A stretch of DNA of 28,024 nt, taken from Pseudomonadota bacterium. Its GTDB lineage: Bacteria > Pseudomonadota > Gammaproteobacteria > Steroidobacterales > Steroidobacteraceae. Below are positions 7,420 to 15,008 of this stretch, in pieces. The notes under the pieces are model-generated. The model was given only the letters and a program-made list of their open reading frames with translations. It did not search any database and was not told the DNA's origin. Within the stretch, counting starts at the first letter, position 1. Each line of letters begins with the position of its first letter. The stretch covers positions 1 to 28,024 of the forward strand of contig JAFAGC010000032.1 in the NCBI GenBank assembly GCA_023423065.1, in the 5' to 3' direction. Position numbers and translations under genes: made by a program.

Positions 7420-9207
7420 TCAACGACGCGCGGCGATCCAGCGGTCGATCTTGGCCTCGAGGACCTCGAGCGGTATCGCGCCGTCTTTCAGCACTTCGTC
7501 GTGGAACGCGGCGACGTCGAACTTCGGGCCGAGCTCTTTCTCCGCCTTCTTGCGCAGCTCGATGATCTTGAGCTGGCCGATCTTGTACGCGAGCGCCTGT
7601 CCCGGAATCGCGGCGAAACGCTCGGCCTCGGAGACCGCACGCGTCTCCTCCGCGGGAGAGTTCGCGTACATGTAGTCGAGCGTCTGCTGGCGCGTCCAGC
7701 CCTTGTAGTGGATGCCCGTGTCGGTCACGAGCCGGATCGCACGCCACAACTCCGCGTCGAGCGCGCCGAAGCGCTGCACGGGATCCTTGTAGATGCCCAT
7801 CTCGTAGCCGAGGTACTCGGCGTACAGGCCCCACCCTTCGATGTACGCGGTATCGCGCGAGAAGCGGCGGAACATCGGCAGGTCCGAGAGCTCACGCTGC
7901 AGCGAGATCTGGAAGTGATGTCCCGGAGCCGCCTCGTGCAGCGACAGCGCCGCCAGCGCGGACTTCGGTCGCGCCTTCAGGTCGTACGCGTTCACGTAGA
8001 AGATGCCGGGGCGTTTGCCATCGAGAGAAGGCCCCTGGTACGAACCCGAGGACGAGGTCGCCTCGCGGAACGGTTCGACCAGTCGCACTTCGTAGTCGGT
8101 CTTCGGCCGCAGGTTGAAGTACTTCGGCAGCAGCGGCGCGACGTTCGCGCCGAAGGCCTGGTAGGTGGACAGCAGGTCCTCGCGCGACTTGAAGTACATG
8201 TCGTCGCGCGCCTTGACCCAGTCGAAGAAAGCCTTGAGCTCGGGCAGCGTCTTCACCGGCTTCTTGTAGCCGAGGTCCTTCGCGACGGCGCGCATGCCGT
8301 CCTGGATGCGGGCAACTTCGTCGAGACCGATCTGGTGCACCTGCGCGGGCGTCAGCGAACGCATCGTGCTGTCCCGCACCTCGTGCGCGTACCACTCGGC
8401 GCCTCCGGGCAACGCGCCCAGGCCGAACGTATTCCGCGACTTCGGGAGGTACTCGTCGGCGATGAAGACGCGCAGCTTGCGATACGCGGGATTGAGCTGC
8501 GTCGAGATCAGGTTGCGGAACGCGGTAGTGAGGCGCTCGCGATCCGCCGCGGAAAACTCGGCCGGCATCTTCGCGACGGGCCCCCAGAAGATGCTCTTCT
8601 CGACGTCGTCGACGGCGTTGGCGTCGAGCTGCGGCAGCACCTTCTCCATGAGCACGCGCGGCCCGACGAGGCCCTGCTTCATGCCCTCGCGCATGTTGAT
8701 GATCGCCTGCTCGAAGATCACCGGGATGCGCGCGGCGCGCCGCAGCCAGTCGTCGTAGTCCTTGACCGTGACGAACGGCTGCGCGCTCGTGCCGGAACCG
8801 AGCTGCGCGAACGAGCTCGCGAAACTGTAGAACTGGTTGACCGGCATCAGCCGGTACGGAAATTTCAGGTCTTCGAGCGCGGACTCGCGGTTCAACGTGA
8901 AGATCTCGAACGAGAGGCGGTCCTGGCCCTCGAGCTTTTCCGCGCCCCCTTCCCCGACGATCGCGCGTGCGCGATCCAGGTATTTCTGATGAAACGCGCG
9001 CGTCTGCTCCTCGTACTCGAGCGACAGGGTGTTGGGAAGTTCGCCGTTGTAACGCGGATCGCCTGCGTACGTCGCGGCCAGCGGACTGAGCTTGAGGCTC
9101 TCTTCATAAAATTCCGCGTACAACGCGTCGAGATCCGTGGCGCGGTCCGCGGCGCCGACCTTGCCACCCAGTACGAGCAGGCATGCGAGGAACAAGCAGC
9201 GAGCCAT
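7420..9207 (-). CDS. Secreted DUF885 metallopeptidase-like protein
   Basis: The 595-aa protein starts with a signal peptide (MARCLFLACLLVLGGKVGA, cut near residue 19-20) and so acts outside the cytoplasm. The rest is the DUF885 fold. The HEAAPGHH motif at 424-431 supplies the HExxxGH-type zinc ligands. EGWGLYAE at 457-464 supplies a likely further acidic ligand, as in the M2/M32-related gluzincins. Family members are thought to be carboxypeptidases or dipeptidases; the actual substrate is unknown. The length is normal and no key motif is missing. Its start is 21 bases from the tRNA-Gln terminator hairpin on the same strand, so it is probably expressed from its own promoter or by readthrough. 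The gene has typical local base composition. Confidence 0.92.
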   Translation of the reverse strand: MARCLFLACLLVLGGKVGAADRATDLDALYAEFYEESLKLSPLAATYAGDPRYNGELPNTLSLEYEEQTRAFHQKYLDRARAIVGEGGAEKLEGQDRLSFEIFTLNRESALEDLKFPYRLMPVNQFYSFASSFAQLGSGTSAQPFVTVKDYDDWLRRAARIPVIFEQAIINMREGMKQGLVGPRVLMEKVLPQLDANAVDDVEKSIFWGPVAKMPAEFSAADRERLTTAFRNLISTQLNPAYRKLRVFIADEYLPKSRNTFGLGALPGGAEWYAHEVRDSTMRSLTPAQVHQIGLDEVARIQDGMRAVAKDLGYKKPVKTLPELKAFFDWVKARDDMYFKSREDLLSTYQAFGANVAPLLPKYFNLRPKTDYEVRLVEPFREATSSSGSYQGPSLDGKRPGIFYVNAYDLKARPKSALAALSLHEAAPGHHFQISLQRELSDLPMFRRFSRDTAYIEGWGLYAEYLGYEMGIYKDPVQRFGALDAELWRAIRLVTDTGIHYKGWTRQQTLDYMYANSPAEETRAVSEAERFAAIPGQALAYKIGQLKIIELRKKAEKELGPKFDVAAFHDEVLKDGAIPLEVLEAKIDRWIAARR

Positions 9208-9220
9208 CTAACTACCTCAC

Positions 9221-9250
9221 AAAAGAGAAGACCCGCCTCGCGGCGGGTCT
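9221..9250 (-). terminator. Rho-independent terminator of tRNA-Gln
   Basis: Read on the minus strand, AGACCCGCC and GGCGGGTCT form a perfect 9-bp stem with a GCGA tetraloop, followed by TCTCTTTT. It starts 6 bases after the tRNA 3' end. Confidence 0.9.
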
Positions 9251-9256
9251 CCATGT

Positions 9257-9330
9257 TGGCTGGGGGACTAGGATTCGAACCTAGGTAAACGGAGTCAGAG
9301 TCCGTTGTCCTACCGCTAGACGATCCCCCA
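9257..9330 (-). tRNA. tRNA-Gln (anticodon CUG)
   Basis: The 74-nt sequence folds as a full cloverleaf. The acceptor stem is TGGGGGA/TCCCCCA with discriminator G and an encoded CCA end. The D arm contains AGCGGTAGGAC, the anticodon loop is CTCTGAC (anticodon CTG, reading CAG), and the T arm has GGTTCGAATCC. The U1-A72 first pair and weak-closing acceptor are typical of bacterial tRNA-Gln. Confidence 0.96.
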
Positions 9331-9353
9331 ATAAGCTTGGCCGTCTGGCGCGC

Positions 9354-9359
9354 AATATA
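9354..9359 (-). promoter_or_regulatory. Candidate -10 box for tRNA-Gln
   Basis: TATATT on the minus strand lies 23 nt before the tRNA 5' end. No clear -35 box is visible. The tRNA could equally be read through from rpsI, whose stop is 36 bases upstream without a terminator in between. Confidence 0.3.
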
Positions 9360-9366
9360 TCGGAGC

Positions 9367-9765
9367 TTAACGCTTCGAGTACTGGGTTCCGCGACGGGCC
9401 TTGCGGCGGCCGACCTTCTTGCGCTCGACTTCGCGCGCATCGCGCGTGACGAAGCCGGCGACACGAAGGGGCTTTCGCAATTCCTCGTCGTACTCGATCA
9501 GCGCGCGCGTGATGCCGTGACGGATTGCGCCGGCCTGGCCGGTGATGCCACCGCCCGCGACGGTCACGGTGATGTCGAACTTGTTGGCGAGCTGCACGAG
9601 CTCGAGCGGCTGGCGCACGATCATGCGGCCGGTTTCGCGACCGAAGAACTCGTCGAGCGGACGATCGTTCACGGTGATCTTGCCGGAACCCGGCTTGAGG
9701 AAGACTCGGGCGGCGGAGGTCTTGCGACGACCGGTGCCGTAGTTGGCTTTGGCTGCTGCGGGCAT
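9367..9765 (-). CDS. rpsI: 30S ribosomal protein S9 (uS9)
   Basis: The 132-aa product matches S9 throughout. It has the start YGTGRRKTSAARVFLKPGSG, the ITVNDRPLDEFFGRE segment, the central GGGITGQAGAIRHGITRAL region and the basic C-terminal tail GRRKARRGTQYSKR, which in ribosomes reaches the P-site tRNA. The length is close to the usual 130 aa. The start at MPAAAKANYGTG gives the family N-terminus; the frame stays open upstream but only across the 13-base rplM-rpsI gap and beyond. It is the second gene of the conserved rplM-rpsI operon. Confidence 0.98.
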   Translation of the reverse strand: MPAAAKANYGTGRRKTSAARVFLKPGSGKITVNDRPLDEFFGRETGRMIVRQPLELVQLANKFDITVTVAGGGITGQAGAIRHGITRALIEYDEELRKPLRVAGFVTRDAREVERKKVGRRKARRGTQYSKR

Positions 9766-9778
9766 TGACTTCGATTCC

Positions 9779-10207
9779 TTAGATTTCGAGCTGCTTCGGC
9801 TGCTGGGCGGCGTGCGGATGTTTGTCGCCCGCGAACACATGCAGCTTCTTGTACATCTTGCGGCCGAGCGGGCCCTTCGGAAGCATGCCCTTCACCGCGA
9901 ATTCGATGGCGCGCTCGGGATGCTCCTTGAGCAGCTTGCCGAGAGCGATGGACTTGATACCGCCGATGGCGCCGGTGTGATGCCAGTAGATCTTGTCCTG
10001 GAGCTTGTTGCCCGTGACTTTGATCTTGTCGGCGTTCAACACGACGATGTGATCGCCGGTGTCGATGTGCGGAGTGAAGATGGCCTTGTGCTTGCCCTTC
10101 AGACGCATGGCGATCTGCGTCGCGAGGCGACCCAGGACCTTGTTCGAGGCATCGACGACATACCAGTCGCCGCGCACGGTTTCGTTCTTCGCAAAAACAG
10201 TAGACAT
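9779..10207 (-). CDS. rplM: 50S ribosomal protein L13 (uL13)
   Basis: The product is 142 aa, the same length as E. coli L13. Family motifs are all present: WYVVDASNKVLGRLATQIA, the KHKAIFTPHIDTGDHIVV loop, TGNKLQDKIYWHHTG and the MLPKGPLGRKMYKKLHVFAG segment. L13 is an early-assembly protein of the large subunit. The ATG at 10205-10207 has GGAG 8 nt upstream on the minus strand. A promoter further up gives a leader of about 85 nt. In E. coli the rplM-rpsI operon is regulated by L13 through its leader, so similar feedback is plausible here but not shown. rpsI follows after 13 bases. Confidence 0.98.
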   Translation of the reverse strand: MSTVFAKNETVRGDWYVVDASNKVLGRLATQIAMRLKGKHKAIFTPHIDTGDHIVVLNADKIKVTGNKLQDKIYWHHTGAIGGIKSIALGKLLKEHPERAIEFAVKGMLPKGPLGRKMYKKLHVFAGDKHPHAAQQPKQLEI

Positions 10208-10298
10208 CACAACACTCCAACACCGGAAGGGCACGCACACCCGGACCGAAGAACTCGGCCGCGGATCTGGCTGGCGGACCCCTGGAAAAAGGGGCGCA

Positions 10299-10327
10299 AG
10301 TGTACTCAAGCCCCCCAGCCTTTGCAA
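10299..10327 (-). promoter_or_regulatory. rplM-rpsI promoter
   Basis: On the minus strand TTGCAA (10327-10322) is exactly 17 bp from TACACT (10304-10299). Transcription would begin near 10292, leaving a leader of about 85 nt that begins with a small CCCCT/AGGGG hairpin (10279-10294). It is divergent from the coq7 promoter. Confidence 0.65.
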
Positions 10328-10357
10328 AACTCGATAAGTCCCGGAGATTTAGGCCTC

Positions 10358-10363
10358 TATAAT
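10358..10363 (+). promoter_or_regulatory. coq7 -10 box, perfect consensus
   Basis: TATAAT lies exactly 6 nt before the ATG at 10370, and no Shine-Dalgarno sequence fits in between. The -35 region is poor. A leaderless message is predicted. Confidence 0.6.
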
Positions 10364-10369
10364 GCGCAT

Positions 10370-11026
10370 ATGGCGCACGGACCGAACCTCGATACGGTCA
10401 TTTCCGCGGTCGATCGCACCCTGCGGGCCCTGCTGGCCCCACCGGCCGCTGGCCGTCCCGTCCCTGCCCGCCCGGCCCCAGGACAGCCCCGGGACACGAC
10501 GGATGCGGCCCTTTCCGAGGAGGAGCGGCGCGAATCGGCCGCCCTGATGCGCGTGAATCACGCCGGCGAGGTCGCCGCGCAGGCCCTTTATCACTCGCAG
10601 GCCCTGTTCGCGCGGGACTCCGAGGTTCGCGACTTCATGCTCCACGCCGCGCGCGAGGAGACCGATCACCTCGCCTGGTGCGAGACGCGGCTCAAGGAGC
10701 TCGGCGCCCGCCCGAGCATTCTCAATCCTCTCTGGTATGTCGGCTCGTTCGGCATCGGCACGCTCGCGGCATTGCTGGGCGACAAGGCGAGTCTCGGTTT
10801 TGTCGCCGAAACCGAACGCCAGGTCGAAGGTCACCTGCAGAGTCATCTCGAACGCCTGCCGCCCCACGATCGACGCAGTCGCGCCATCGTCGAGGCCATG
10901 TGCGAAGACGAGATCGGGCACGGCCGGTCGGCGCAGAGCGCCGGCGGCAGACTGCCTCCCACCCCCGTTCGCGAATTGATGCGGCGGACGGCCAAGGTGA
11001 TGACGCATACTGCGTACAGGTTTTGA
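10370..11026 (+). CDS. coq7: 3-demethoxyubiquinol 3-hydroxylase (Coq7, diiron)
   Basis: This enzyme carries out the penultimate step of ubiquinone synthesis, hydroxylating 2-polyprenyl-3-methyl-6-methoxy-1,4-benzoquinol at the inner membrane. The 218-aa protein has the ferritin-like diiron ligands: E67 in RVNHAGEV, E97 and H100 in REETDHL, a glutamate at about 147-149 in AETE, and E181 and H184 in EDEIGH. The amphipathic FGIGTLAALLGDKASLGF segment (127-144) is the usual membrane-contact helix. The first 45 residues are proline- and alanine-rich and variable. I chose the ATG at 10370 because it lies right behind a consensus -10 box and gives a family-like N-terminus. A T-run terminator follows. 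The Crp-like gene is next; in Pseudomonas vfr is also near coq7. Confidence 0.95.
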   Translation: MAHGPNLDTVISAVDRTLRALLAPPAAGRPVPARPAPGQPRDTTDAALSEEERRESAALMRVNHAGEVAAQALYHSQALFARDSEVRDFMLHAAREETDHLAWCETRLKELGARPSILNPLWYVGSFGIGTLAALLGDKASLGFVAETERQVEGHLQSHLERLPPHDRRSRAIVEAMCEDEIGHGRSAQSAGGRLPPTPVRELMRRTAKVMTHTAYRF

Positions 11027-11071
11027 AGAGTTCCCGTATCGTCGGGATTTAATGAAGCCCCTGTGAAAGGG

Positions 11072-11095
11072 ATCACGGTTGGCCCGTGGTTTTTT
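11072..11095 (+). terminator. Terminator after coq7
   Basis: CACGG-TTGGC-CCGTG (5 bp, extendable to 7 with a G-T pair) is followed by TTTTTT. The stem is short but the T run is good. Confidence 0.65.
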
Positions 11096-11097
11096 GC

Positions 11098-11130
11098 TTG
11101 CGACGGCAGTAAGTTATGTAATAAGACTTA
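11098..11130 (+). promoter_or_regulatory. AT-rich promoter region of the Crp-like gene
   Basis: This is an unusually AT-rich patch in GC-rich DNA, 55 bases before the start codon. It contains TTGCGA at 11098-11103, several -10-like words (TAATAA, ATAAGA) and a loose dyad TAAGT...ACTTA (11110-11130). No pair of boxes is ideal, so the exact promoter is uncertain. Confidence 0.4.
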
Positions 11131-11184
11131 ATGCAGACTCGCAGGTAGGGGCGAACGATGCACGCAGCAGCAAGGGAGAGTCAG

Positions 11185-11931
11185 ATGGAAGAGGCGGTAA
11201 AACCCCTCAGCGATATTCCGGCAATCAATCGGTTCCTGAGTTATTGCCGGATTCGCACAGTTCCGTCGAAGACGGTAGTGATTCACGCGGGCGACCTGCC
11301 CGACGTCCTCTATTACATCATCAGCGGTTCCGTCGAAGTGATGGTGGAAGACGAGGAAGGCAACGAAATGGTCCTGGCCTATCTCAACAAGGGCCAGTTC
11401 TTCGGTGAAATGGGCCTGTTCCACGAGTCGCCGCTGCGCAGCGCCTGGGTGCGCACGCGCAATCACTGCGAACTCGCGGAAATGACGTATCCCCGCTTCC
11501 GCCAGATCGCGGCCGAAAGCCCGGGTCTCGTGTTCGAACTCGCGACCCAGCTCGCGACGCGTCTCGACCGCACCAATCGCAAACTCTCGGACCTCGCGTT
11601 CGTCGACGTCACAGGCCGCGTGGCTCACGCCATCATGGACCTGTGCGGCGAGCCCGACGCGATGACGCATCCGGAAGGCATGCAGATCAAGGTCTCGCGC
11701 CAGGAACTCTCACGGCTCGTCGGCTGCTCGCGCGAAATGGCGGGCCGCGTGCTCAAGGTGCTGGAAGACCAGGGCCTGCTGCGCGCCACCGGCAAGACCA
11801 TCGTCGTGTTCAACGCGCGTCCCAAGATGAAGACGCGCCCGGTCGTGGTGCCCGTGCAGGGCGGCAAGGGCGGCGGCAAGGTCAGCAATTCGCGCGTCGA
11901 AGACGACGAGGATGACGACGACGAGGAATAA
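11185..11931 (+). CDS. Crp/Fnr-family regulator (Vfr/Clp-like) with acidic tail
   Basis: The 248-aa protein has an N-terminal cyclic-nucleotide-binding barrel (about 20-115), a dimerisation helix (about 115-150) and a winged helix (about 165-208, SRQELSRLVGCSREMAGRVL). The phosphate-binding cassette reads GEMGLF (74-79) and then SPLRSAW (82-88). The R85-S86 pair fits cAMP binding as in Crp/Vfr; Clp-type c-di-GMP binding cannot be excluded from sequence. Unlike E. coli Crp (210 aa) it goes on for about 37 residues, first Lys/Gly/Val-rich, then an almost purely acidic end. I prefer the ATG at 11185 because AGGGAG lies 6 nt upstream. An in-frame ATG at 11158 (AGGGG upstream) would add 9 residues. 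It probably regulates many genes outside this window. Confidence 0.92.
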   Translation: MEEAVKPLSDIPAINRFLSYCRIRTVPSKTVVIHAGDLPDVLYYIISGSVEVMVEDEEGNEMVLAYLNKGQFFGEMGLFHESPLRSAWVRTRNHCELAEMTYPRFRQIAAESPGLVFELATQLATRLDRTNRKLSDLAFVDVTGRVAHAIMDLCGEPDAMTHPEGMQIKVSRQELSRLVGCSREMAGRVLKVLEDQGLLRATGKTIVVFNARPKMKTRPVVVPVQGGKGGGKVSNSRVEDDEDDDDEE

Positions 11932-11973
11932 ATGGGGACATTCCTCGTTTCCTAGCAAACGGGGACAGACCTG
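11932..11973. repeat. GGGGACA direct-repeat remnant
   Basis: Two copies of GGGGACA (11934-11940 and 11961-11967) flank CGTTT...AAACG. The words TGGGGACATTCCTCGTTTCC and AAACGGGGACAGACC resemble intergenic repeats that, from memory, occur in many proteobacteria near IS200-like/RAYT transposases. No transposase gene is here, so this would be a stand-alone relic. Confidence 0.5.
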
Positions 11974-11979
11974 ACGAAG

Positions 11980-12010
11980 ACGCCGGCATCTACAGCCGGC
12001 GTTTTCGTTT
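11980..12010 (+). terminator. Terminator after the Crp-like gene
   Basis: ACGCCGGC and GCCGGCGT form a perfect 8-bp stem with a 7-nt loop, followed by TTTCGTTTT. Confidence 0.85.
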
Positions 12011-12083
12011 TGCCGCCCTCCTCCTGCTGACAACTCCCGTGACCTGGCGTTGAATCCCAGGCTCACGACCAAAGGAGCCCACC

Positions 12084-12995
12084 ATGCGCAAGGCCGCGTC
12101 CTTCCTCGCCGCGTTCATCGCAGGCACCGCCCTCGCCCAGCAACCCGCGCCGCAACCCTCGCTGGTGCGCGAAGGCGTCACGGAGAAACTCACCGATCAC
12201 GTCTGGGCGATCCCGGACGGTTCCGCGTCGCTGGTCCCGAACGTCGGCATCGTCGCGGGCTCGAAAGCCGTGCTGGTCGTCGACACGGGCATGGGTACGC
12301 GTAATGCCGAAACGGTGCTGCGCGAGGTCGCGAAGCTGGCGCCGGGCAAGCCTATCTACATCGTGACCACGCACGTCCATCCCGAACACGACATGGGCGC
12401 ACACGCGTTTCCGCCCGACTCGAAGCTGATCCGCTCGCGGGACCAGCTCGCCGACATCGCGGCCGGTACCGGCACGAACCTCGTTCCGGTCTTCGCCAGG
12501 CGCTCCACGCTGAACACCGAGCTGCTGAAGGACGCCAGGCACCGCGACGCGGACATCACGTTCGACGGCGAATACACGCTCGACCTCGGCGGCCTCGAAG
12601 CGAGGATCCACGAGATGGGCCTCAACCACACGGCCGGCGATACCGCGGTGCTGGTCGACGGCGTGTTGTTCTCGGGAGACGTCGCGATGAAACCGCAGCC
12701 TGCGTTCGCGAATCCGAAGGCGACGATCTCGCACTGGCTGGAAAGCCTCGACCGCTTCGACGCGATGAAGCCGAAGCAGGTCGTGCCGTCGCACGGGCCC
12801 TTCGGTGGCGCGGAGATCATCGAGGGGTATCGCACCTATCTCACGCTGATCCGCGACCGCGCGGCCGAGCTCAAGAAAGCGGGCAAGTCGCAGGACGAGG
12901 CAGTCCAGGCCATCACGCAGGAACTCGCCGCGCAGTATCCGGACAAGAACCGGCTCGCGGGCGCGATCCGCGCGGGTTATGCCGAGGCGCGTTAG
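12084..12995 (+). CDS. Secreted metallo-beta-lactamase-fold hydrolase
   Basis: The 303-aa protein has a signal peptide (MRKAASFLAAFIAGTALA, cut near residue 18). Its zinc-hydrolase fold has the metal ligands in order: H97-V-H99-P-E101-H102, H182 in NHTAGD, D199 in FSGDV and H237 in PSHGP. The canonical HxHxDH aspartate is replaced by glutamate at 101, as in SoxH- and quinoprotein-relay-type relatives. An altered second metal site is therefore likely. The substrate is unknown; antibiotic hydrolysis is not implied. The ribosome-binding site AAAGGAG is 8 nt upstream of the ATG. The gene converges with rpe: the two stop codons touch (TAG then CTA, forming TAGCTA), leaving no room for a terminator between them. 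Confidence 0.9.
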   Translation: MRKAASFLAAFIAGTALAQQPAPQPSLVREGVTEKLTDHVWAIPDGSASLVPNVGIVAGSKAVLVVDTGMGTRNAETVLREVAKLAPGKPIYIVTTHVHPEHDMGAHAFPPDSKLIRSRDQLADIAAGTGTNLVPVFARRSTLNTELLKDARHRDADITFDGEYTLDLGGLEARIHEMGLNHTAGDTAVLVDGVLFSGDVAMKPQPAFANPKATISHWLESLDRFDAMKPKQVVPSHGPFGGAEIIEGYRTYLTLIRDRAAELKKAGKSQDEAVQAITQELAAQYPDKNRLAGAIRAGYAEAR

Positions 12996-13661
12996 CTAGC
13001 CGCCGATGGCGGCGCGCATCGCGTCGATGGTCGCCTTGTAATCCTTCGCGCCGAAGATCGCCGAGCCGGCCACGAACATGTCGGCACCCGCGCGCGCGAT
13101 CTCCGCGATGTTGTCGACCTTCACACCGCCGTCGATCTCGAGCCTGATCTCGCGGCCCGACGCATCGATGAGCTTGCGCACGGCGCGCACCTTGTCGAGC
13201 ACGCCCGGGATGAACCGCTGCCCGCCGAAACCCGGGTTCACCGACATCAGCAGGACGAGGTCGAGTTTGCGCAGCGTGTGATCGAGCCAGTCGAGCGGCG
13301 TCGCGGGATTGAGCACGAGCCCGGGCTTGCAACCGTGCTCGCGGATGAGCTCGATCGTGCGGTCGACGTGCTCGGTCGCTTCCGGGTGGAAAGAGATGTA
13401 CGTGGCGCCCGCCTTCGCGAAGTCCGGCACGATGCGATCGACCGGTTTCACCATGAGGTGCACGTCGAGCGGCGCGGTGATGCCGAACCTGCGCAGCGCC
13501 TCGCATACCAGCGGACCCACGGTCAGGTTCGGGACGTAGTGGTTGTCCATCACGTCGAAGTGAATGACGTCGGCACCCGCGGTCAGCACCGATCGGACCT
13601 CGTCGCCAAGCCGCGCGAAGTCCGCGGACAGTATCGAGGGCGCGATCCAGGGTGTGAGCAT
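12996..13661 (-). CDS. rpe: Ribulose-phosphate 3-epimerase
   Basis: This enzyme interconverts ribulose-5-phosphate and xylulose-5-phosphate in the pentose phosphate pathway. The 221-aa TIM barrel is complete. It has IAPSILSADFARLG at the start, metal and acid/base residues H34 and D36 (VIHFDVMDN), H68 in DVHLM, the VNPGFGGQRF loop at 141-150 and D177 in IDGGV. The phosphate-binding end is FVAGSAIF. The length matches the family. It is the last gene of a minus-strand run with the DnaJ-like and CNNM genes. The gap from the CNNM stop is 23 bases and no promoter is needed between them. No strong Shine-Dalgarno sequence is seen. Confidence 0.97.
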   Translation of the reverse strand: MLTPWIAPSILSADFARLGDEVRSVLTAGADVIHFDVMDNHYVPNLTVGPLVCEALRRFGITAPLDVHLMVKPVDRIVPDFAKAGATYISFHPEATEHVDRTIELIREHGCKPGLVLNPATPLDWLDHTLRKLDLVLLMSVNPGFGGQRFIPGVLDKVRAVRKLIDASGREIRLEIDGGVKVDNIAEIARAGADMFVAGSAIFGAKDYKATIDAMRAAIGG

Positions 13662-13684
13662 GGGTGAAGTCTACGTGACCGCGT

Positions 13685-14998
13685 TCAGGTTGGCGAAGCC
13701 GCCTCGTCCGGCGGCGGCGGCCGCGTGCTGATCAGAAGTTTGTCGATGCGTGTTCCGTCGAGATCGATCACCTCGATCCGCAGATCGCGCCATACGAGCG
13801 TCTCGCCGACGACCGGCAATCGCCCGAGGTGCCAGAGCACGAAACCGGCGATCGTATGGAATTTGCCGCCCGCGGCCAGGTCCTTGCGTTCCAGCAGACG
13901 CTCGACTTCGTGGATCGATATCTGGCCGTCGAGCAGCCAGCTTCCATCGTCGCGGCGCACCGCCTCGCTGCGCTCCGGCACCGCGACGTCGCCGACGCTG
14001 CCGGCAATCGCGCGCAGGATGTCGACCGGCGTCACCAGCCCGAGGATTTCTCCATATTCGCCGGTGACGATCGCCAGGTGCACGTTCGCGCCGCGGAACG
14101 TATCGAGCAGCTTGAGTGGCGATACGGTCGGCGGAACCAGCAACGGCTGCCTGACGTGGATCTGCGGATCGAGCTTCCCGAGACGCAGTGCTTCACCGAG
14201 GTCGGCGAGCGTGATCACGCCATGCATCTGCTCGAGCGTGCCGTCGCACAGCGGGAAACGGGAATGTCCGCTGCCGCGCGCCTCGCGCCAGATGAGCTCG
14301 AGCGTCATGTTCGAGTCGAGCCACACGATCTCGCCGCGCTGGATCATCACCGATTCGATCGAAGAGTCCGCGAGCTGGAGCACGCCTTCGATGAGCTCCT
14401 GTTCGCGTCGCAGGAACACGCCTTCCTTCGCGCCTTCGGCGATCATCGTGCGCAGTTCGTCTTCCGTGATGGAGGACTGCGGCGCGCTCCTGATGGGCAG
14501 CAGTCGCGCGACGGCTTCGGTCGAAACCTGCAGCAGCCACACCAGTGGCCACGCCGCGCGCGACAGCCAATGCATGGGAATCGACACGACCTCGGCGATC
14601 CTTTCGGCATGGGCCAGCGCGATCCGCTTCGGCACCAACTCTCCAAGGATGAGCGATAGATAGGTCACGACGATGACCACGAGCGTGAAGGCGGTCTCGT
14701 ATGCGTACTGCGCGAGCCAGTCGATGCGCTCGAACACGTGCGCAAGGTCCTCGGCGAACACCGCGCCGCTGTACACGCCGGCGACGATGCCCACCAGCGT
14801 GATGCCGATCTGCACCGTCGACAGCAGTTGGGTCGGATTCTCGAGCAGCTGGAGAGCCATCCTGGCGCCACGGTGACCGCTCTCGGCGCGCGACTTGAGC
14901 CGCAACTTTCGCGCCGACACGAGCGCGAGCTCCGATCCGGCGAACAGCCCGTTCAGCAGGATGAGGCCTAGCAGGATCGCGGCTTCGCCCAGGTTCAT
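13685..14998 (-). CDS. CNNM/CBS-domain membrane protein (HlyC/CorC family)
   Basis: The 437-aa protein has the three-part design of bacterial CNNM transporters. An N-terminal DUF21 membrane domain (about 1-190) has at least three hydrophobic segments and the start LILLNGLFAGSELALVSARK. A pair of CBS domains (about 205-335) follows, with ITLADLGEALR and LGLVTPVDILRAI. The CorC_HlyC domain is at the C-terminus (about 345-425). Such proteins are linked to magnesium or cobalt efflux; the old haemolysin label is misleading. The C-terminus is proline-rich. It starts 10 bases after the DnaJ-like gene and is followed by rpe at 23 bases, so an operon is likely. The ion is not predictable here. Confidence 0.92.
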   Translation of the reverse strand: MNLGEAAILLGLILLNGLFAGSELALVSARKLRLKSRAESGHRGARMALQLLENPTQLLSTVQIGITLVGIVAGVYSGAVFAEDLAHVFERIDWLAQYAYETAFTLVVIVVTYLSLILGELVPKRIALAHAERIAEVVSIPMHWLSRAAWPLVWLLQVSTEAVARLLPIRSAPQSSITEDELRTMIAEGAKEGVFLRREQELIEGVLQLADSSIESVMIQRGEIVWLDSNMTLELIWREARGSGHSRFPLCDGTLEQMHGVITLADLGEALRLGKLDPQIHVRQPLLVPPTVSPLKLLDTFRGANVHLAIVTGEYGEILGLVTPVDILRAIAGSVGDVAVPERSEAVRRDDGSWLLDGQISIHEVERLLERKDLAAGGKFHTIAGFVLWHLGRLPVVGETLVWRDLRIEVIDLDGTRIDKLLISTRPPPPDEAASPT

Positions 14999-15008
14999 GC
15001 GATCCGCC

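Noticed and set aside
10208..10298. A structured L13-binding leader before rplM
   Set aside because: The leader of about 85 nt could be regulatory as in E. coli, but I can see only one small hairpin and no recognisable copy of an L13 site, so it is not listed as a feature.
11980..12010. Riboswitch or CRISPR-like repeat between the Crp-like gene and the hydrolase gene
   Set aside because: It is a simple single stem-loop with a T tail, which a terminator fully explains; no spaced repeats were seen anywhere in the window.
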